Assembly (NCBI GenBank): GCA_040414865.1
Contig: JBEDUR010000142.1
Location: 17,731-81,730, forward strand
Reading direction: 5' to 3'
Length of the DNA stretch: 64,000 nt
Source of the DNA: Palsa-461 sp040414865
GTDB lineage: Bacteria; Actinomycetota; Acidimicrobiia; Acidimicrobiales; RAAP-2
Shown: positions 1 to 8,748 of the stretch, one piece after another
How the letters are laid out: every line of letters begins with the position of its first letter
Numbering within the stretch: the stretch's first letter is position 1
Made by a program: the position numbers and the translations under genes
The notes under the pieces: model-generated
Seen by the model: only the letters and a program-made list of their open reading frames with translations
Database searches by the model: none
Told to the model about the DNA's origin: nothing

Positions 1-118
1 GGGGGTATCGGTCCGACTCGACGTGAACCACTCCTGCGCCCATGCCCTGGCGTATGCCTCGATCGAGCTTGGCCCGACCGTCGCTTTTCTCAGCCAGTAC
101 CTCTCCTCGTCGAAGTGA
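1..118 (+). CDS. 3' end of an unidentified gene (5' truncated by window)
   Basis: An open frame enters from the left edge (codons in phase with base 2) and ends at TGA 116-118, giving about 38 C-terminal residues that end in LSQYLSSSK. The piece reads like real protein, with a hydrophobic AYASIELGPTVAFL stretch. It is too short to assign to a family. The following 200 bases up to the esterase hold no convincing gene. Confidence 0.4.
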   Translation, partial: GVSVRLDVNHSCAHALAYASIELGPTVAFLSQYLSSSK

Positions 119-314
119 GGAGCAGGATTCGCGCCCTGCCCCGTGGTGGGCCGGAATGTCGACGGCGGCCCGGTGGTGATCGCGGGAGCCGAAAGACCAG
201 TCGATGACGGGCCCGTACCAGCCGGGTTCCCTCCCGCTTCTCATCGGAGGTAGAACGGGGCGGCCTGCGTTCATCTGAGCCAGCGCGAGACCCAGAAGGA
301 TCCTTCCGAGCGGG

Positions 315-1760
315 GTGGAGATGGCTGATCCTGTGGCAACGACCGATCGGGGCCGGGTACGTGGTCACCAGAGCGAGCACGGGCTGAGCTTCCGGGGCAT
401 CCCGTTCGCCAAGGCTCCGTTCGGACCGCTCCGGTTCCAGCCACCGGTGGTGCCCGAGCGCTGGGAGGGGGTCCGGCCAGCGGTGCAGTCGGCTCCCACC
501 GCCCCACAACCGGCGACGGGCTTCACCATTATCCCGGAGCCCACGATCGACGGGGGCGAGGCGCCCGAGTGCCTCTCGCTGAACGTCTTCACTCCCGATC
601 TGGGTGCTGCCGGCCTGCCGGTGCTGGTCTGGATCCACGGCGGAGGCTTCGTGACCGGGACGCCGTCGAGCACCTGGTACGACGGGGACCGGTTTGCCCG
701 CGACGGCGTCGTCGTGGTGAGCGTGGGATACCGGTTGGGCGCGGAGGGGTTCCTCAACATTCCGGGCGCTCCGGCCAACCGCGGCGTGCTGGACTGGATC
801 GCTGCCCTCGAGTGGGTCCAGCGCAACGCCGCCGCCTTCGGCGGCGACGCGGCCAAGGTGACCGTCGGCGGGCAGAGTGCCGGCGGGGCGGCGTCGATGC
901 TGCTCAGCACCCTGGCTCGGGCCCGTGACCTGTTCCGCGGCGTCCTCCCGATGAGTGGCTCGGTCTTTCCCGCTCCGTCACCTGAAGCCACCTTGGCTCT
1001 CACGGGGCGGGTGGCCGACCACCTGGGCATCGAGATGGACCTCGCCTCGTTCGAACGGGTGTCGCCGGCCAAGCTGGTCGAGGCCCAGGCCGCGGCAACG
1101 ACGCCGCCACCGGGATCGGCAACCGAGCGTTTCGGGAGGGAGCTGCAGTTCTTCCCCTTCGTCGACGGTGAGATCGTTCCGGTCTCGCCGATGCGGGCGG
1201 TGGCCGACGGGGCCGGATCGGACCTGGCCTTCCTGATCGGCACGACCGAGGAGGAGTTCAACGCCTCGGCCCGCATGGCCCCGATGGAAGAGGACCAGGC
1301 CGAGCGGGTGCTCGGCCGCCTGGGACTCGACACCGACGGCGTCGCCGTCTACCAGAAGACCGGTGATACGCCGGCCGACTGGGTTGGCCAAGCGGTCACC
1401 GACCGCACCTTCCGCATGCCGGCGCTCCGAGTGGCCGAGGCCCGCACCGGCCCCGGCCCCACGTTCCACTACGAGTTCCAGTGGCGCTCGCCGGCGCGCG
1501 GCGGAATCGGTGCCGTGCACTGCCTCGATCTGCCCTTCGTCTTCGACGTGCTCGATGACGACCAGGTCAAGGTGGTGGCCGGCGAGGCGCCGCCCCAAGA
1601 GCTCGCCGACCGAATGCACCGGGCATGGGTCGCTTTCGTCGGCAACGGTGACCCCGGGTGGCCGGCGTTCAACGTGGAGCAGCGACCGACGATGGTGTTC
1701 GACGAGCCGGCCAGAGTGGTCGAGGACCTCCACGGCCCCATTCGTCGGCTCTGGCGCTGA
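315..1760 (+). CDS. Type B carboxylesterase / lipase (alpha/beta hydrolase)
   Basis: A 481-residue serine esterase that should hydrolyse carboxylic esters; the natural substrate cannot be told. Visible features are the oxyanion-hole HGGGF near residues 108-112, the nucleophile elbow GQSAG (Ser188), an acidic residue in the TTEEEF segment near 310, and a catalytic His in GAVHCLDLPF, as in the COesterase family. About 480-500 residues is normal for bacterial members. The frame opens at GTG 315, with ATG 321 two codons later; a GAAGGA element near 295-300 fits GTG 315 slightly better. No signal peptide is obvious, so it is probably cytoplasmic. It stands alone, convergent with the nitroreductase. 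Confidence 0.9.
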   Translation: MEMADPVATTDRGRVRGHQSEHGLSFRGIPFAKAPFGPLRFQPPVVPERWEGVRPAVQSAPTAPQPATGFTIIPEPTIDGGEAPECLSLNVFTPDLGAAGLPVLVWIHGGGFVTGTPSSTWYDGDRFARDGVVVVSVGYRLGAEGFLNIPGAPANRGVLDWIAALEWVQRNAAAFGGDAAKVTVGGQSAGGAASMLLSTLARARDLFRGVLPMSGSVFPAPSPEATLALTGRVADHLGIEMDLASFERVSPAKLVEAQAAATTPPPGSATERFGRELQFFPFVDGEIVPVSPMRAVADGAGSDLAFLIGTTEEEFNASARMAPMEEDQAERVLGRLGLDTDGVAVYQKTGDTPADWVGQAVTDRTFRMPALRVAEARTGPGPTFHYEFQWRSPARGGIGAVHCLDLPFVFDVLDDDQVKVVAGEAPPQELADRMHRAWVAFVGNGDPGWPAFNVEQRPTMVFDEPARVVEDLHGPIRRLWR

Positions 1761-1795
1761 TCGCCGTCACAGAGGGGCCCGAGGTGGCCGTTCGG

Positions 1796-2524
1796 TCAGG
1801 CGCGCACCGGCGGCCCAGCCGAGGTGTGCCGGGTCCCCGGGGGGTCCTCGGCCCAATCGGCTGGCGTCCCCCAGCTGTCCTCGTAGACGAGCTCGGCCAT
1901 GGGTCGCCGCCGGACTGGGCCATGGTGGCCCACCGGTCGTCCGAGCGTGATCGTCGCCGCCATGAAGACCTCCTCCGGCACGCCAAGCAGCGCCCGCAAT
2001 GCCGCCTCGGCACCGAAGTGGAACCCGGTGAGGACGCCGCCGTAGCCGAGCGCGCGGGCGGCCAACAGGATGTTCTGGCACGCGGGGTAGATCGACGCGC
2101 CCTCGAAGGAGTTCGCCGCCCGATAGCGGACAAGGCACGGGAGGATCAGCACCGGAACCCGCGCGAAGTTGTCCACGTACTCCTGCATGGTCCGCGCCGT
2201 GCGGGCCTTGGGTGAGGAGGCGACCGTCCCGCTTCCCGAGTCGTAGGCGTCGGTCTCTCGCTTGCTCCCCCAGATCCGCCGACCCGCCGCGGCGATGAGG
2301 CGCTTGGCTTCGGTGGCGTTGGGGCCGTCGGTCAGAACGATGTGGCGGAAGGGCTGGCGGTTGGAGCCGCTCGGGGCGCGTGTCGCGGCGAAGAGGATCG
2401 CCCTGAGGGCATCGGCCGGGATCGTTTCGTCCCGATAGCGACGGATCGCCCTGGTGCTGGCGAGCCCTTCGAGCAGGCCGACGGTCTCGGGCGGGGGGTC
2501 GCTGGGTTGGGCCGGTTCAGGCAC
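1796..2524 (-). CDS. Nitroreductase-family flavoprotein
   Basis: A 242-residue protein of the FMN-dependent nitroreductase fold. The N-terminal STRAIRRYRDETIPADALR segment and the following APSGSNRQPF motif (residues about 49-59) form the FMN phosphate/ribityl site typical of the family. The C-terminal half carries LGYGGVLTGFH and a GVPEE loop, also usual. Such enzymes reduce nitro groups, quinones or other acceptors with NAD(P)H; the substrate here is unknown. The start is GTG at 2524. It lies 45 bases downstream of the transporter ATPase on the same strand, but nothing suggests a shared function. Confidence 0.85.
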   Translation of the reverse strand: MPEPAQPSDPPPETVGLLEGLASTRAIRRYRDETIPADALRAILFAATRAPSGSNRQPFRHIVLTDGPNATEAKRLIAAAGRRIWGSKRETDAYDSGSGTVASSPKARTARTMQEYVDNFARVPVLILPCLVRYRAANSFEGASIYPACQNILLAARALGYGGVLTGFHFGAEAALRALLGVPEEVFMAATITLGRPVGHHGPVRRRPMAELVYEDSWGTPADWAEDPPGTRHTSAGPPVRA

Positions 2525-2569
2525 CGCCCTGTTCTAGCGCCCCGAGCGAGCAGGGTCCTGTTCGGCGGC

Positions 2570-3697
2570 TTACTCGAAGCCCTCGGGCTCCGCCGGATGG
2601 CCGCCGACCGAGCGGCGCATGGCGGCGTGCAGGGTGTTCGGGGTCAAGACCCCGAGGTACCGCCCCTCGTCGACGACCGGCAGCCACCGGATGTCGTGTT
2701 GGAGCATCTCGCTTAGGGCGGCCCGCAGGGAGGTCCCCATCGGCACCTGCACCTCGAACTTGGTCACGTGGTCGAGGACCGCACCACCGAGGGATGGATC
2801 GAGGTCGATCCATCCCTCGAGACTCTCCCTGGCGTCGACCACGATGGCCCAGCGGCTGTCGGCTCCAGCGGCTAGCCGGCGGGCCTCGGTCATCGAGGCC
2901 TCGGGTAGCACGACTGGCGGGTGGAAGAGGTCGTCAAGGTCGACGGCCATCACGCCGAGTCGGCGCACCGCCCGGTCGGAGCCCACGAAGTCAGCGACGA
3001 ACGGCGTCGCCGGCCGGCCGAGGACCTCGGCCGGAGTGTCGTGCTGCTCGAGGACGCCGCCCTTGGACAGCACGACGATCCGATCGCCGACGGTGGCTGC
3101 CTCGTCGATGTCGTGAGTAACGAACACGATCGTCTTGGTGAGCTCCCGCTGGAGCTCGAGCAGTTGCTGCTGGAGACGCTGGCGGGTGACAGGGTCGACT
3201 GCCCCGAACGGCTCGTCCATCAACAGGACGGGCGGGTCGCCGCCGAGCGCCCGGGCCACGCCTACCCGTTGGCGCTCGCCACCCGAGAGCTCATGGGGAT
3301 ATCGGCGTCCGTAGCGAATCGGATCGAGGCCAACCAGCTCGAGCAGCTCGTTCACCCTTCGCTCGACCTTCGAACGATCCCAGCCGAGCAACCTCGGAAC
3401 GGTGGCCACATTGTCGGCGATGCGACGGTGCGGGAACAGCCCACCCTGCTGGATCACGTAGCCGATCCCGCGTCGAAGCGTCACCGGGTTCATGGTGAGC
3501 ACGTCCGTTCCGTCGACGAGGATGCGTCCGCCCGAGGGTTCGATGAGACGATTGATCATCCGCAGGGTGGTGGTCTTGCCACATCCCGACGGCCCGACGA
3601 GGACGCACAGCTCGCCGTCATCGACGGTGAAGCTGAGCTCGTCCACCGCGACCGCGTCCTTGCCGTAGCGCTTGGTGACCCGCTCGAGCGAGATCAT
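2570..3697 (-). CDS. Osmoprotectant/quaternary-amine ABC transporter, ATP-binding subunit with CBS domains
   Basis: A 375-residue ATPase of the ProV/OpuCA type. It has Walker A GPSGCGKTT (35-43), ABC signature LSGGERQR, Walker B VLLMDEPFGAVDP and the switch His in VTHDIDEA. A C-terminal region of about 110 residues after the ABC domain resembles paired CBS domains (ending DIRWLPVVDEGRYLGVLT), which in OpuA/OpuC proteins sense ionic strength or nucleotides. The permease genes begin 59 bases away on the opposite strand, so the transporter is expressed from a divergent promoter region. Start ATG 3697. Glycine betaine, carnitine or choline are the family's usual substrates; the one here is inferred only. 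Confidence 0.9.
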   Translation of the reverse strand: MISLERVTKRYGKDAVAVDELSFTVDDGELCVLVGPSGCGKTTTLRMINRLIEPSGGRILVDGTDVLTMNPVTLRRGIGYVIQQGGLFPHRRIADNVATVPRLLGWDRSKVERRVNELLELVGLDPIRYGRRYPHELSGGERQRVGVARALGGDPPVLLMDEPFGAVDPVTRQRLQQQLLELQRELTKTIVFVTHDIDEAATVGDRIVVLSKGGVLEQHDTPAEVLGRPATPFVADFVGSDRAVRRLGVMAVDLDDLFHPPVVLPEASMTEARRLAAGADSRWAIVVDARESLEGWIDLDPSLGGAVLDHVTKFEVQVPMGTSLRAALSEMLQHDIRWLPVVDEGRYLGVLTPNTLHAAMRRSVGGHPAEPEGFE

Positions 3698-3756
3698 CCG
3701 CCGACGTTACCCGTGGCCCCGCCCGCTCGAGCCCGCCGCCCCGGTAACGTTCGTCA

Positions 3757-4449
3757 GTGCTCCTGGCCGCCTCGCCGTTCTTCCAGTGGAGCTACGTCAC
3801 CGGACAGTGGGGCCAGATCCAGGGGGACCTGGTCCAACACATCGAGCTGAGCCTCATCGCCGTGGCGATCGGTACGGTGATCTCGGTGCCGCTCGGCGTG
3901 CTGGCCTGGCGCTACCGACTGGTGCGGGCACCGGTGTTCGGGGTTGCCAGCGGGCTCTACATCATCCCTTCCCTCGCCCTGTTCGCGCTCTTGGGCGGGA
4001 TCACCGGATACGTGCCCCCCAGGTCGTGGGTCACCGCCGAGGTCGCGTTGGTGGGCTACACGATGCTGATCCTGATCTGGAACACGGTCGCCGGACTCAA
4101 CGCGGTGCCGGCCGAATCGCGGGAGGCCGCACTCGCTCTCGGTTACGCCAAGAGAGCAGAGCTCTGGAGGGTCGATCTCCCATTGGCGCTGCCGTACATC
4201 TTCGCCGGGCTCCGGGTGGCCATGGCGACCGTCATCGGTTTGGTCACCGTCACCGCACTCATCGGCTTGGGGGGCCTCGGGCAGCAGATCATCTACGGGT
4301 TCAACACCGCCTACAACACCCCGATCATCGTGGGCCTGGTGCTTTCCATCCTGCTCGCGGCCATCGCTGACCTGTTGCTCGTCGGGGCCCAGCGGGTGGT
4401 CGTTCCCTGGTCGCGCGTGACCCGACGGGCGAGGTCGGCCGCCCGGTGA
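3757..4449 (+). CDS. Osmoprotectant ABC transporter permease (OpuCB-like)
   Basis: A 230-residue inner-membrane permease with about five or six hydrophobic helices. The EAA-type cytoplasmic loop reads EAALALGYAKRAELWRVDLP and is followed by LALPYIFAGLRVAMATVIG, as in ProW/OpuCB proteins. Start is GTG 3757, followed by LLAASPFFQW. The second permease starts 9 bases after its stop, so the two are co-transcribed and probably form a heterodimeric channel. Confidence 0.88.
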   Translation: MLLAASPFFQWSYVTGQWGQIQGDLVQHIELSLIAVAIGTVISVPLGVLAWRYRLVRAPVFGVASGLYIIPSLALFALLGGITGYVPPRSWVTAEVALVGYTMLILIWNTVAGLNAVPAESREAALALGYAKRAELWRVDLPLALPYIFAGLRVAMATVIGLVTVTALIGLGGLGQQIIYGFNTAYNTPIIVGLVLSILLAAIADLLLVGAQRVVVPWSRVTRRARSAAR

Positions 4450-4458
4450 GGGGCTGAG

Positions 4459-5175
4459 GTGTCCTTCCTCGACAGGCTCGCGCACTGGTTCACCACCTCG
4501 GCCAACTGGACCGGCGCGAGCGGGATCCCGTTGCTCTTCGAACGCTCGCTTGAGCTCAGCGTGGCGACCGTCCTATTGGCCCTCGTACTCGGCGGCGGCC
4601 TCGGGCTCGTTCTCGGCCATACGGGGCGAGGAGGCCTCGTCGCCGTCAATGCAGCCAACGCCTTCCGAGCGGTACCCAGCCTGGCGCTGCTCACCTTGCT
4701 CGCGATCCAGCCGGCCATCTCGCTCAAGTGGGAGGGCTTTCTCGCCTCCTGGATCGCCCTGACCGCGCTGGCCATCCCGCCCATCCTCACCAACACCTAT
4801 GTGGGCATGCGAGAGGTCGACCAAGACGTCCGCGACGCGGCCCGGGCGATGGGCCTGCGGGCTCGAAACCTCCTGTGGGGGGTCGAGGCCCCGTTGGCCG
4901 TGCCCTTCGTGATGGCCGGCCTTCGGACCGCGGCCATCGAGGTCGTGGCGACCTCCACCCTCGCCGCCTACGTGGGGTACTCGGACCTCGGCACCTATGT
5001 CATCTCGGGCCTCGACACGCAGAACACCGTGGAGGCCGTCGGAGGTGCGCTCCTCGTGGCGGCGATGGCGGCGCTGGTGGCGGGGACGCTCGGGATCTTC
5101 GGCCGGCTGCTCACTCCTCGCCCGCTGCGGGCCCGGGCCGCATTTTCCCTGGCCGGCGGGGCGGCGGCCGGATGA
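4459..5175 (+). CDS. Osmoprotectant ABC transporter permease (OpuCD-like)
   Basis: A 238-residue permease paralogous to its upstream neighbour. It shows the EAA loop DAARAMGLRARNLLWGVEAP, then LAVPFVMAGLRTAAIEVVATSTLAAYVG and a C-terminal membrane helix. It begins at GTG 4459 right after the first permease. The substrate-binding protein gene follows after a 125-base AT-richer gap that carries its own promoter-like sequence. Confidence 0.88.
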   Translation: MSFLDRLAHWFTTSANWTGASGIPLLFERSLELSVATVLLALVLGGGLGLVLGHTGRGGLVAVNAANAFRAVPSLALLTLLAIQPAISLKWEGFLASWIALTALAIPPILTNTYVGMREVDQDVRDAARAMGLRARNLLWGVEAPLAVPFVMAGLRTAAIEVVATSTLAAYVGYSDLGTYVISGLDTQNTVEAVGGALLVAAMAALVAGTLGIFGRLLTPRPLRARAAFSLAGGAAAG

Positions 5176-5187
5176 TGCTGGACTCCG

Positions 5188-5215
5188 TTGCAGAATCAGT
5201 AAGAATGGTCATAAT
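5188..5215 (+). promoter_or_regulatory. Sigma70-like promoter for the substrate-binding protein gene
   Basis: TTGCAG (5188-5193) and CATAAT (5210-5215) are separated by 16 bases in an unusually AT-rich patch for this genome. This is a good match to -35/-10 consensus and would start transcription about 75-80 bases before the gene at 5301. A separate promoter would let the binding protein be made in excess over the permeases. Confidence 0.5.
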
Positions 5216-5300
5216 TCCGTAAGTGTTTCGTCAAACGATCGCGGCATCTATATCGGCGCGCCGAGACGGCGCGACCCCTACGAAAGGCGACAGAACCACG

Positions 5301-6206
5301 ATGACCCGTGCCCGAGTCCTCCTTGCCACCGTCGCTGCGGTGACGGTGGCTGCCGTGCTGGCTGCCGTCGGCCCGGCGCAAGCAGCGACGTCCAAACCGC
5401 ATATCACCATCGGCTCAACCAACTTCGAGGAGCAGGCCATCGTCTCGAACATCTACGGCGACGTGCTGAAGCACGACGGCTACTCGGTCACGGTCGAGCC
5501 TGCGCTGGGGACCCGGGCGATCGTGGTGCCGGCCATCGAGAAAGGTCAGATCGACCTCGAACCTGACTACGCCGCGTCCTTGCTGGGGTTCCTCCACAGT
5601 GGCAACCCCCAGCCCGCTGGGAAAAACATCAGCACGGCCATCCCCGCCGACAACAGTGCGCTGGCAAAGTTCGGGGTCACCGTGCTGCCGGCGTCCAAGG
5701 CTCTCGACACCAACGTGTTCGCGGTGACCCAGGCGACGGCCAGCAAGGACCACCTGACCACACTCTCCAGCCTGAAGCCCTACGCCTCGAAGATGGTCCT
5801 GGGCGGCCCGCCGGAGTGCCCGACGTTCGCCGGATGCGAGCCCGGCCTGAAGAGGGTCTACGGACTGAACTTCGCCTCGTTCAAACCGCTGGACGAGGCC
5901 GGTCCGCTCAGTGTCGCCGCCCTGAAGAACGGTGAGGTCCAGGTCGTGGAGCTCTTCTCGAGCGACGGCAACGTGGTCCAGAACCACTTTGTGGCCCTGA
6001 CCGACAACCGGCACCTTGAGGGCGCGGATTACATCGTCCCGGTCATCCGCAACTCGGTTGACACCTCCCAGGTGAGGAGCCTGCTCAACGGCATTGACGC
6101 CAAGCTGACCACCACCGCCATCTCCAAGCTCAACCTCGACGTGACCGCCAACAAGGAGCAGCCGGCTTCGGTCGCGTCGAACTGGGTCAAGTCGGTCGGC
6201 TACTGA
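5301..6206 (+). CDS. Osmoprotectant ABC transporter substrate-binding protein (OpuAC/OpuCC-like)
   Basis: A 301-residue secreted solute-binding protein. The chosen start, ATG 5301, is preceded by AAAGG (about 5283-5287) and gives a clean Sec signal peptide: Arg residues, a long Ala/Val core, then GPAQA-AT. The mature part opens with ITIGSTNFEEQ and includes EPALGTRAIVVPAIEKGQ and DLEPDYAASLL, typical of glycine betaine/choline/carnitine binding proteins. There is no lipobox Cys, so this looks like a freely secreted or otherwise tethered protein instead of a lipoprotein. It completes the transporter with the two permeases upstream and the divergent ATPase. Confidence 0.88.
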   Translation: MTRARVLLATVAAVTVAAVLAAVGPAQAATSKPHITIGSTNFEEQAIVSNIYGDVLKHDGYSVTVEPALGTRAIVVPAIEKGQIDLEPDYAASLLGFLHSGNPQPAGKNISTAIPADNSALAKFGVTVLPASKALDTNVFAVTQATASKDHLTTLSSLKPYASKMVLGGPPECPTFAGCEPGLKRVYGLNFASFKPLDEAGPLSVAALKNGEVQVVELFSSDGNVVQNHFVALTDNRHLEGADYIVPVIRNSVDTSQVRSLLNGIDAKLTTTAISKLNLDVTANKEQPASVASNWVKSVGY

Positions 6207-6469
6207 TCTTTCGCCAACGGCCTCGGGGCGTCGCTGGTCGAGCGCGCCCCAGGCCGGCCGGCCTCGGGGTGTCCAACAGCCGGCACCTCTCCAGTTCGTT
6301 AGCTTTGCCCTAGACGGCCAGCAGGGTTGCTCGGGGCTCCACCACACGGCTCGTGGAGCTCTGAACTGCCCGAAGAGCGACTGGAGCGAAATGTACCGGC
6401 AAGGTCCCAAACCGAGGATTTCGGGCCGCCCCAGCCTTCCGAGCCACGACCTGCTGGCCGACCGGCTCG

Positions 6470-7750
6470 ATGCCTGATCCGGGCGGGCGATCGCTGGCCT
6501 CGGCCCTGATGTCCGGCAAGCGGATCGCGCGCCAGATCCTGGACCGGATCGCTCTGCCCTATGTCGAGCAGTCGGTCCGAGAAGTCACAGCTGCACTCGA
6601 TGGTCGCCAGCGGGGGCCGTCCCCCGAGCCCATCGAGCTGCACGCGGTGCTGCACTGGGCCCGCACGCTGGCGCTGGCGGAAGTCCGGCGAGGCGCCGAC
6701 GTCGTCCTCAGCGCAGGCGCAAACGGCCTCTGGTACTTCGATTGGTTCGAGGAGGCCTATGGACGGGTGAAGACGCACATCGGGGTCGAGGCCTACATGC
6801 CACGACCCGAGGGATTGCCTGAGAACGTGCAATGGGTCGAGGCGGACCTGGCGGGCCAGGAGGGAGTCGCAGCGGTCGACGCCGAGACCGTTGATCTCGT
6901 GTTCTCGGGTCAGAACGTCGAGCATTTGTGGCCCGACCAGATGGCAGCGTTCTTCTGTGAATCCAATCGGGTACTGAAGCCGGGTGGCCTCCTGGTCATG
7001 GACAGCCCGAACCGCGACTTCACGCGGCACTACCGCTGGAGCATGTCAGAGCACACGGTGGAGATGACGCCGAGCGAGGCGACCAACGTGTTGCATCTCG
7101 CCGGTTTCTCCGTCGAGCGGATGAGGGGTGTCTGGCTGTGCCGAGAGGGGAACCAGCCGCTCGAACTTGATCCGCCAGGAACGATGATCGGACCCGACGG
7201 CCTGTTGGCTCGCATGACTCTGGCGAGTGGCCGTCCGGAGGACTCCTTCATCTGGTGGGCGGAAGCGCGAAAGGTGGGTCAGCCGGACGTCGATGGCTTG
7301 CGCGCCGCAATTCAGCACGTGTTCGAGGTCTCGTGGCCCGAACGGGTGGCTCGTGTCAAGCCGGCCGACGGTGCGCCGATCACCATGCCGGACGGCACGG
7401 CCGGCGTCCTGATGCCACGAGGAACGCAGGGTTATGCACTCTTGGGCCCGTACCTTCCCGTCCCACGGGGAAGGTTCAATTTCACGTTGCCGGTGACGTG
7501 GAGTGATTGCTCAGGAGACTCCGGACCGCTGTGCCGGCTCGATCTCGTCGCTTACGACGAACTCATGGAGACCGTCGAGTTCAATGCCGACAGCGCCCAG
7601 GGCGAGGCTGTGCTGTCCTGTGCCGCCGACTTCGTCGACCTGCGGTTCGCCGTCCATGCGCGGCTGTGGTGCTCCGGCACGGCCGACGTTCGGGCACCGC
7701 TGACGCTCTCGATGGCACCCGAACCCTGGAGGACCGCCGCGTTGGAGTGA
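6470..7750 (+). CDS. SAM-dependent methyltransferase with a C-terminal extension
   Basis: A 426-residue protein. The middle part is a class I methyltransferase: a degenerate glycine motif VVLSAGANG, an acidic IGVEAY strand, VQWVEADLAG, then LVFSGQNVEHLWP and SNRVLKPGGLLVMDSPN. About 170 further residues (from about 255) look beta-rich (VLMPRGTQGYALLGPYLPV and RFAVHARLW) and could bind a carbohydrate or lipid head group, but I do not recognise the domain. The start is taken as ATG 6470; ATG 6509 is a reasonable alternative. It stands alone, with 262 featureless bases before it. Confidence 0.7.
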   Translation: MPDPGGRSLASALMSGKRIARQILDRIALPYVEQSVREVTAALDGRQRGPSPEPIELHAVLHWARTLALAEVRRGADVVLSAGANGLWYFDWFEEAYGRVKTHIGVEAYMPRPEGLPENVQWVEADLAGQEGVAAVDAETVDLVFSGQNVEHLWPDQMAAFFCESNRVLKPGGLLVMDSPNRDFTRHYRWSMSEHTVEMTPSEATNVLHLAGFSVERMRGVWLCREGNQPLELDPPGTMIGPDGLLARMTLASGRPEDSFIWWAEARKVGQPDVDGLRAAIQHVFEVSWPERVARVKPADGAPITMPDGTAGVLMPRGTQGYALLGPYLPVPRGRFNFTLPVTWSDCSGDSGPLCRLDLVAYDELMETVEFNADSAQGEAVLSCAADFVDLRFAVHARLWCSGTADVRAPLTLSMAPEPWRTAALE

Positions 7751-7906
7751 CCGGGTGCAACGACACCCCGAGCACAGACGACTCCTGGGGATGGCGAGTG
7801 ACTGCCACCCTGCGCGGGAGGCGAGCCAGACTCGGTGTGTCGGTCGTCTTCGGCGAGGGGTGGGCCGCGTCTGACGGACCCTCGATAGTGTCGGCGCGCG
7901 AGACCT

Positions 7907-7912
7907 GGGAGG
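7907..7912 (+). promoter_or_regulatory. Shine-Dalgarno that selects a TTG start
   Basis: GGGAGG ends four bases before TTG 7917. No ATG or GTG at that distance keeps the conserved N-terminus of the enoyl-CoA hydratase, so this site decides the start. Confidence 0.6.
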
Positions 7913-7916
7913 CACG

Positions 7917-8681
7917 TTGGGGCGGCCCACCAGCTACGAGGTGAGGGGCGGCGTGGCCAGCGTCACCCTCGATCTGCCCGAGAAGCGCAACGCGCTGAGC
8001 ACCGAGATGCTCGACTCCCTGGGGGACGACCTGGTGCGGGCCGGCAACGAACCGGAGGTCCGGGTGGTCGTCCTGACCCACACCGGGACGACGTTCTGCG
8101 CCGGGGCGGACCTCTCGGTCGCTGCCGCCACCTCGGCCCGCTACGACATTGCCGAGATCCTTCGACTCGTCCAGGACATGCCCAAGCCAGTGGTGGCCCG
8201 GATCGCCGGCCAGTGCTTCGGCGGCGGCGTCGGGATCGCCGCGGCCTGCGACCTCTCCTTTGGCGCCGCTGGTGCCCCGTTCGCCTTCAGCGAGGTGCGC
8301 CTGGGGGTGGCGCCGGCCGTGATCTCGGTGGTGTGCCTGCCGAAGATGCGCCGCGGTGACGCCGCCGAGCTGTTTCTGACTGGCGCGCGTTTCGATGCGG
8401 TCAAGGCCGCCGAGGTGGGGCTGATCACCAGGGCGGTCCCCGAAGCTGAGCTCGACGCGGTGGTGGCCAAGGCCGTCGGGCAGCTTGTTCTCGGGGGTCC
8501 CCAAGCCCTCGGGGCCATCAAACGTCTGCTGGCCACGCTCCCGGCCATGGAGCGAGACGTCGCGTTCGACTGGGCCCGGACGCTGTCGGCGCAGCTCTTC
8601 GCCGCTGACGAGGCGGAGGCCGGCATTGCCGCGTTCCGAGAACGCCGACCGGCGCCGTGGGTCGGACCGACCGAGCCCTAG
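7917..8681 (+). CDS. Enoyl-CoA hydratase/isomerase family protein, possibly methylglutaconyl-CoA hydratase (LiuC-like)
   Basis: A 254-residue crotonase-fold protein starting at TTG 7917. LPEKRNALSTEML (about 21-33) and TFCAGADLS supply the CoA site and oxyanion hole. The segment QCFGGGVGIAAACD carries Gly where classic hydratases have the first catalytic Glu, whereas FSEVRLGVAPAVIS keeps the second one. From memory the GGGVG plus LGxxPAVIS pattern is shared with the LiuC/AtuE branch of leucine and terpenoid degradation. Genes for a carboxyltransferase, an acyl-CoA dehydrogenase and HMG-CoA lyase lie within the next 5 kb and agree with that role. A generic enoyl-CoA hydratase/isomerase remains possible. 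Confidence 0.85.
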   Translation: MGRPTSYEVRGGVASVTLDLPEKRNALSTEMLDSLGDDLVRAGNEPEVRVVVLTHTGTTFCAGADLSVAAATSARYDIAEILRLVQDMPKPVVARIAGQCFGGGVGIAAACDLSFGAAGAPFAFSEVRLGVAPAVISVVCLPKMRRGDAAELFLTGARFDAVKAAEVGLITRAVPEAELDAVVAKAVGQLVLGGPQALGAIKRLLATLPAMERDVAFDWARTLSAQLFAADEAEAGIAAFRERRPAPWVGPTEP

Positions 8682-8737
8682 CGGTCACCACCGAGCGGTA
8701 TCGTCCGCCGCCGCGCCGATCGTCTCTGGCGGTCCCA

Positions 8738-8744
8738 AGGAGGG
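8738..8744 (+). promoter_or_regulatory. Strong Shine-Dalgarno fixing the start at 8749
   Basis: AAGGAGG is nearly full-length anti-SD complement and lies 4-5 bases before ATG 8749. It shows that the open frame extending further upstream, over the end of the hydratase gene, is not translated. Confidence 0.8.
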
Positions 8745-8748
8745 AACC

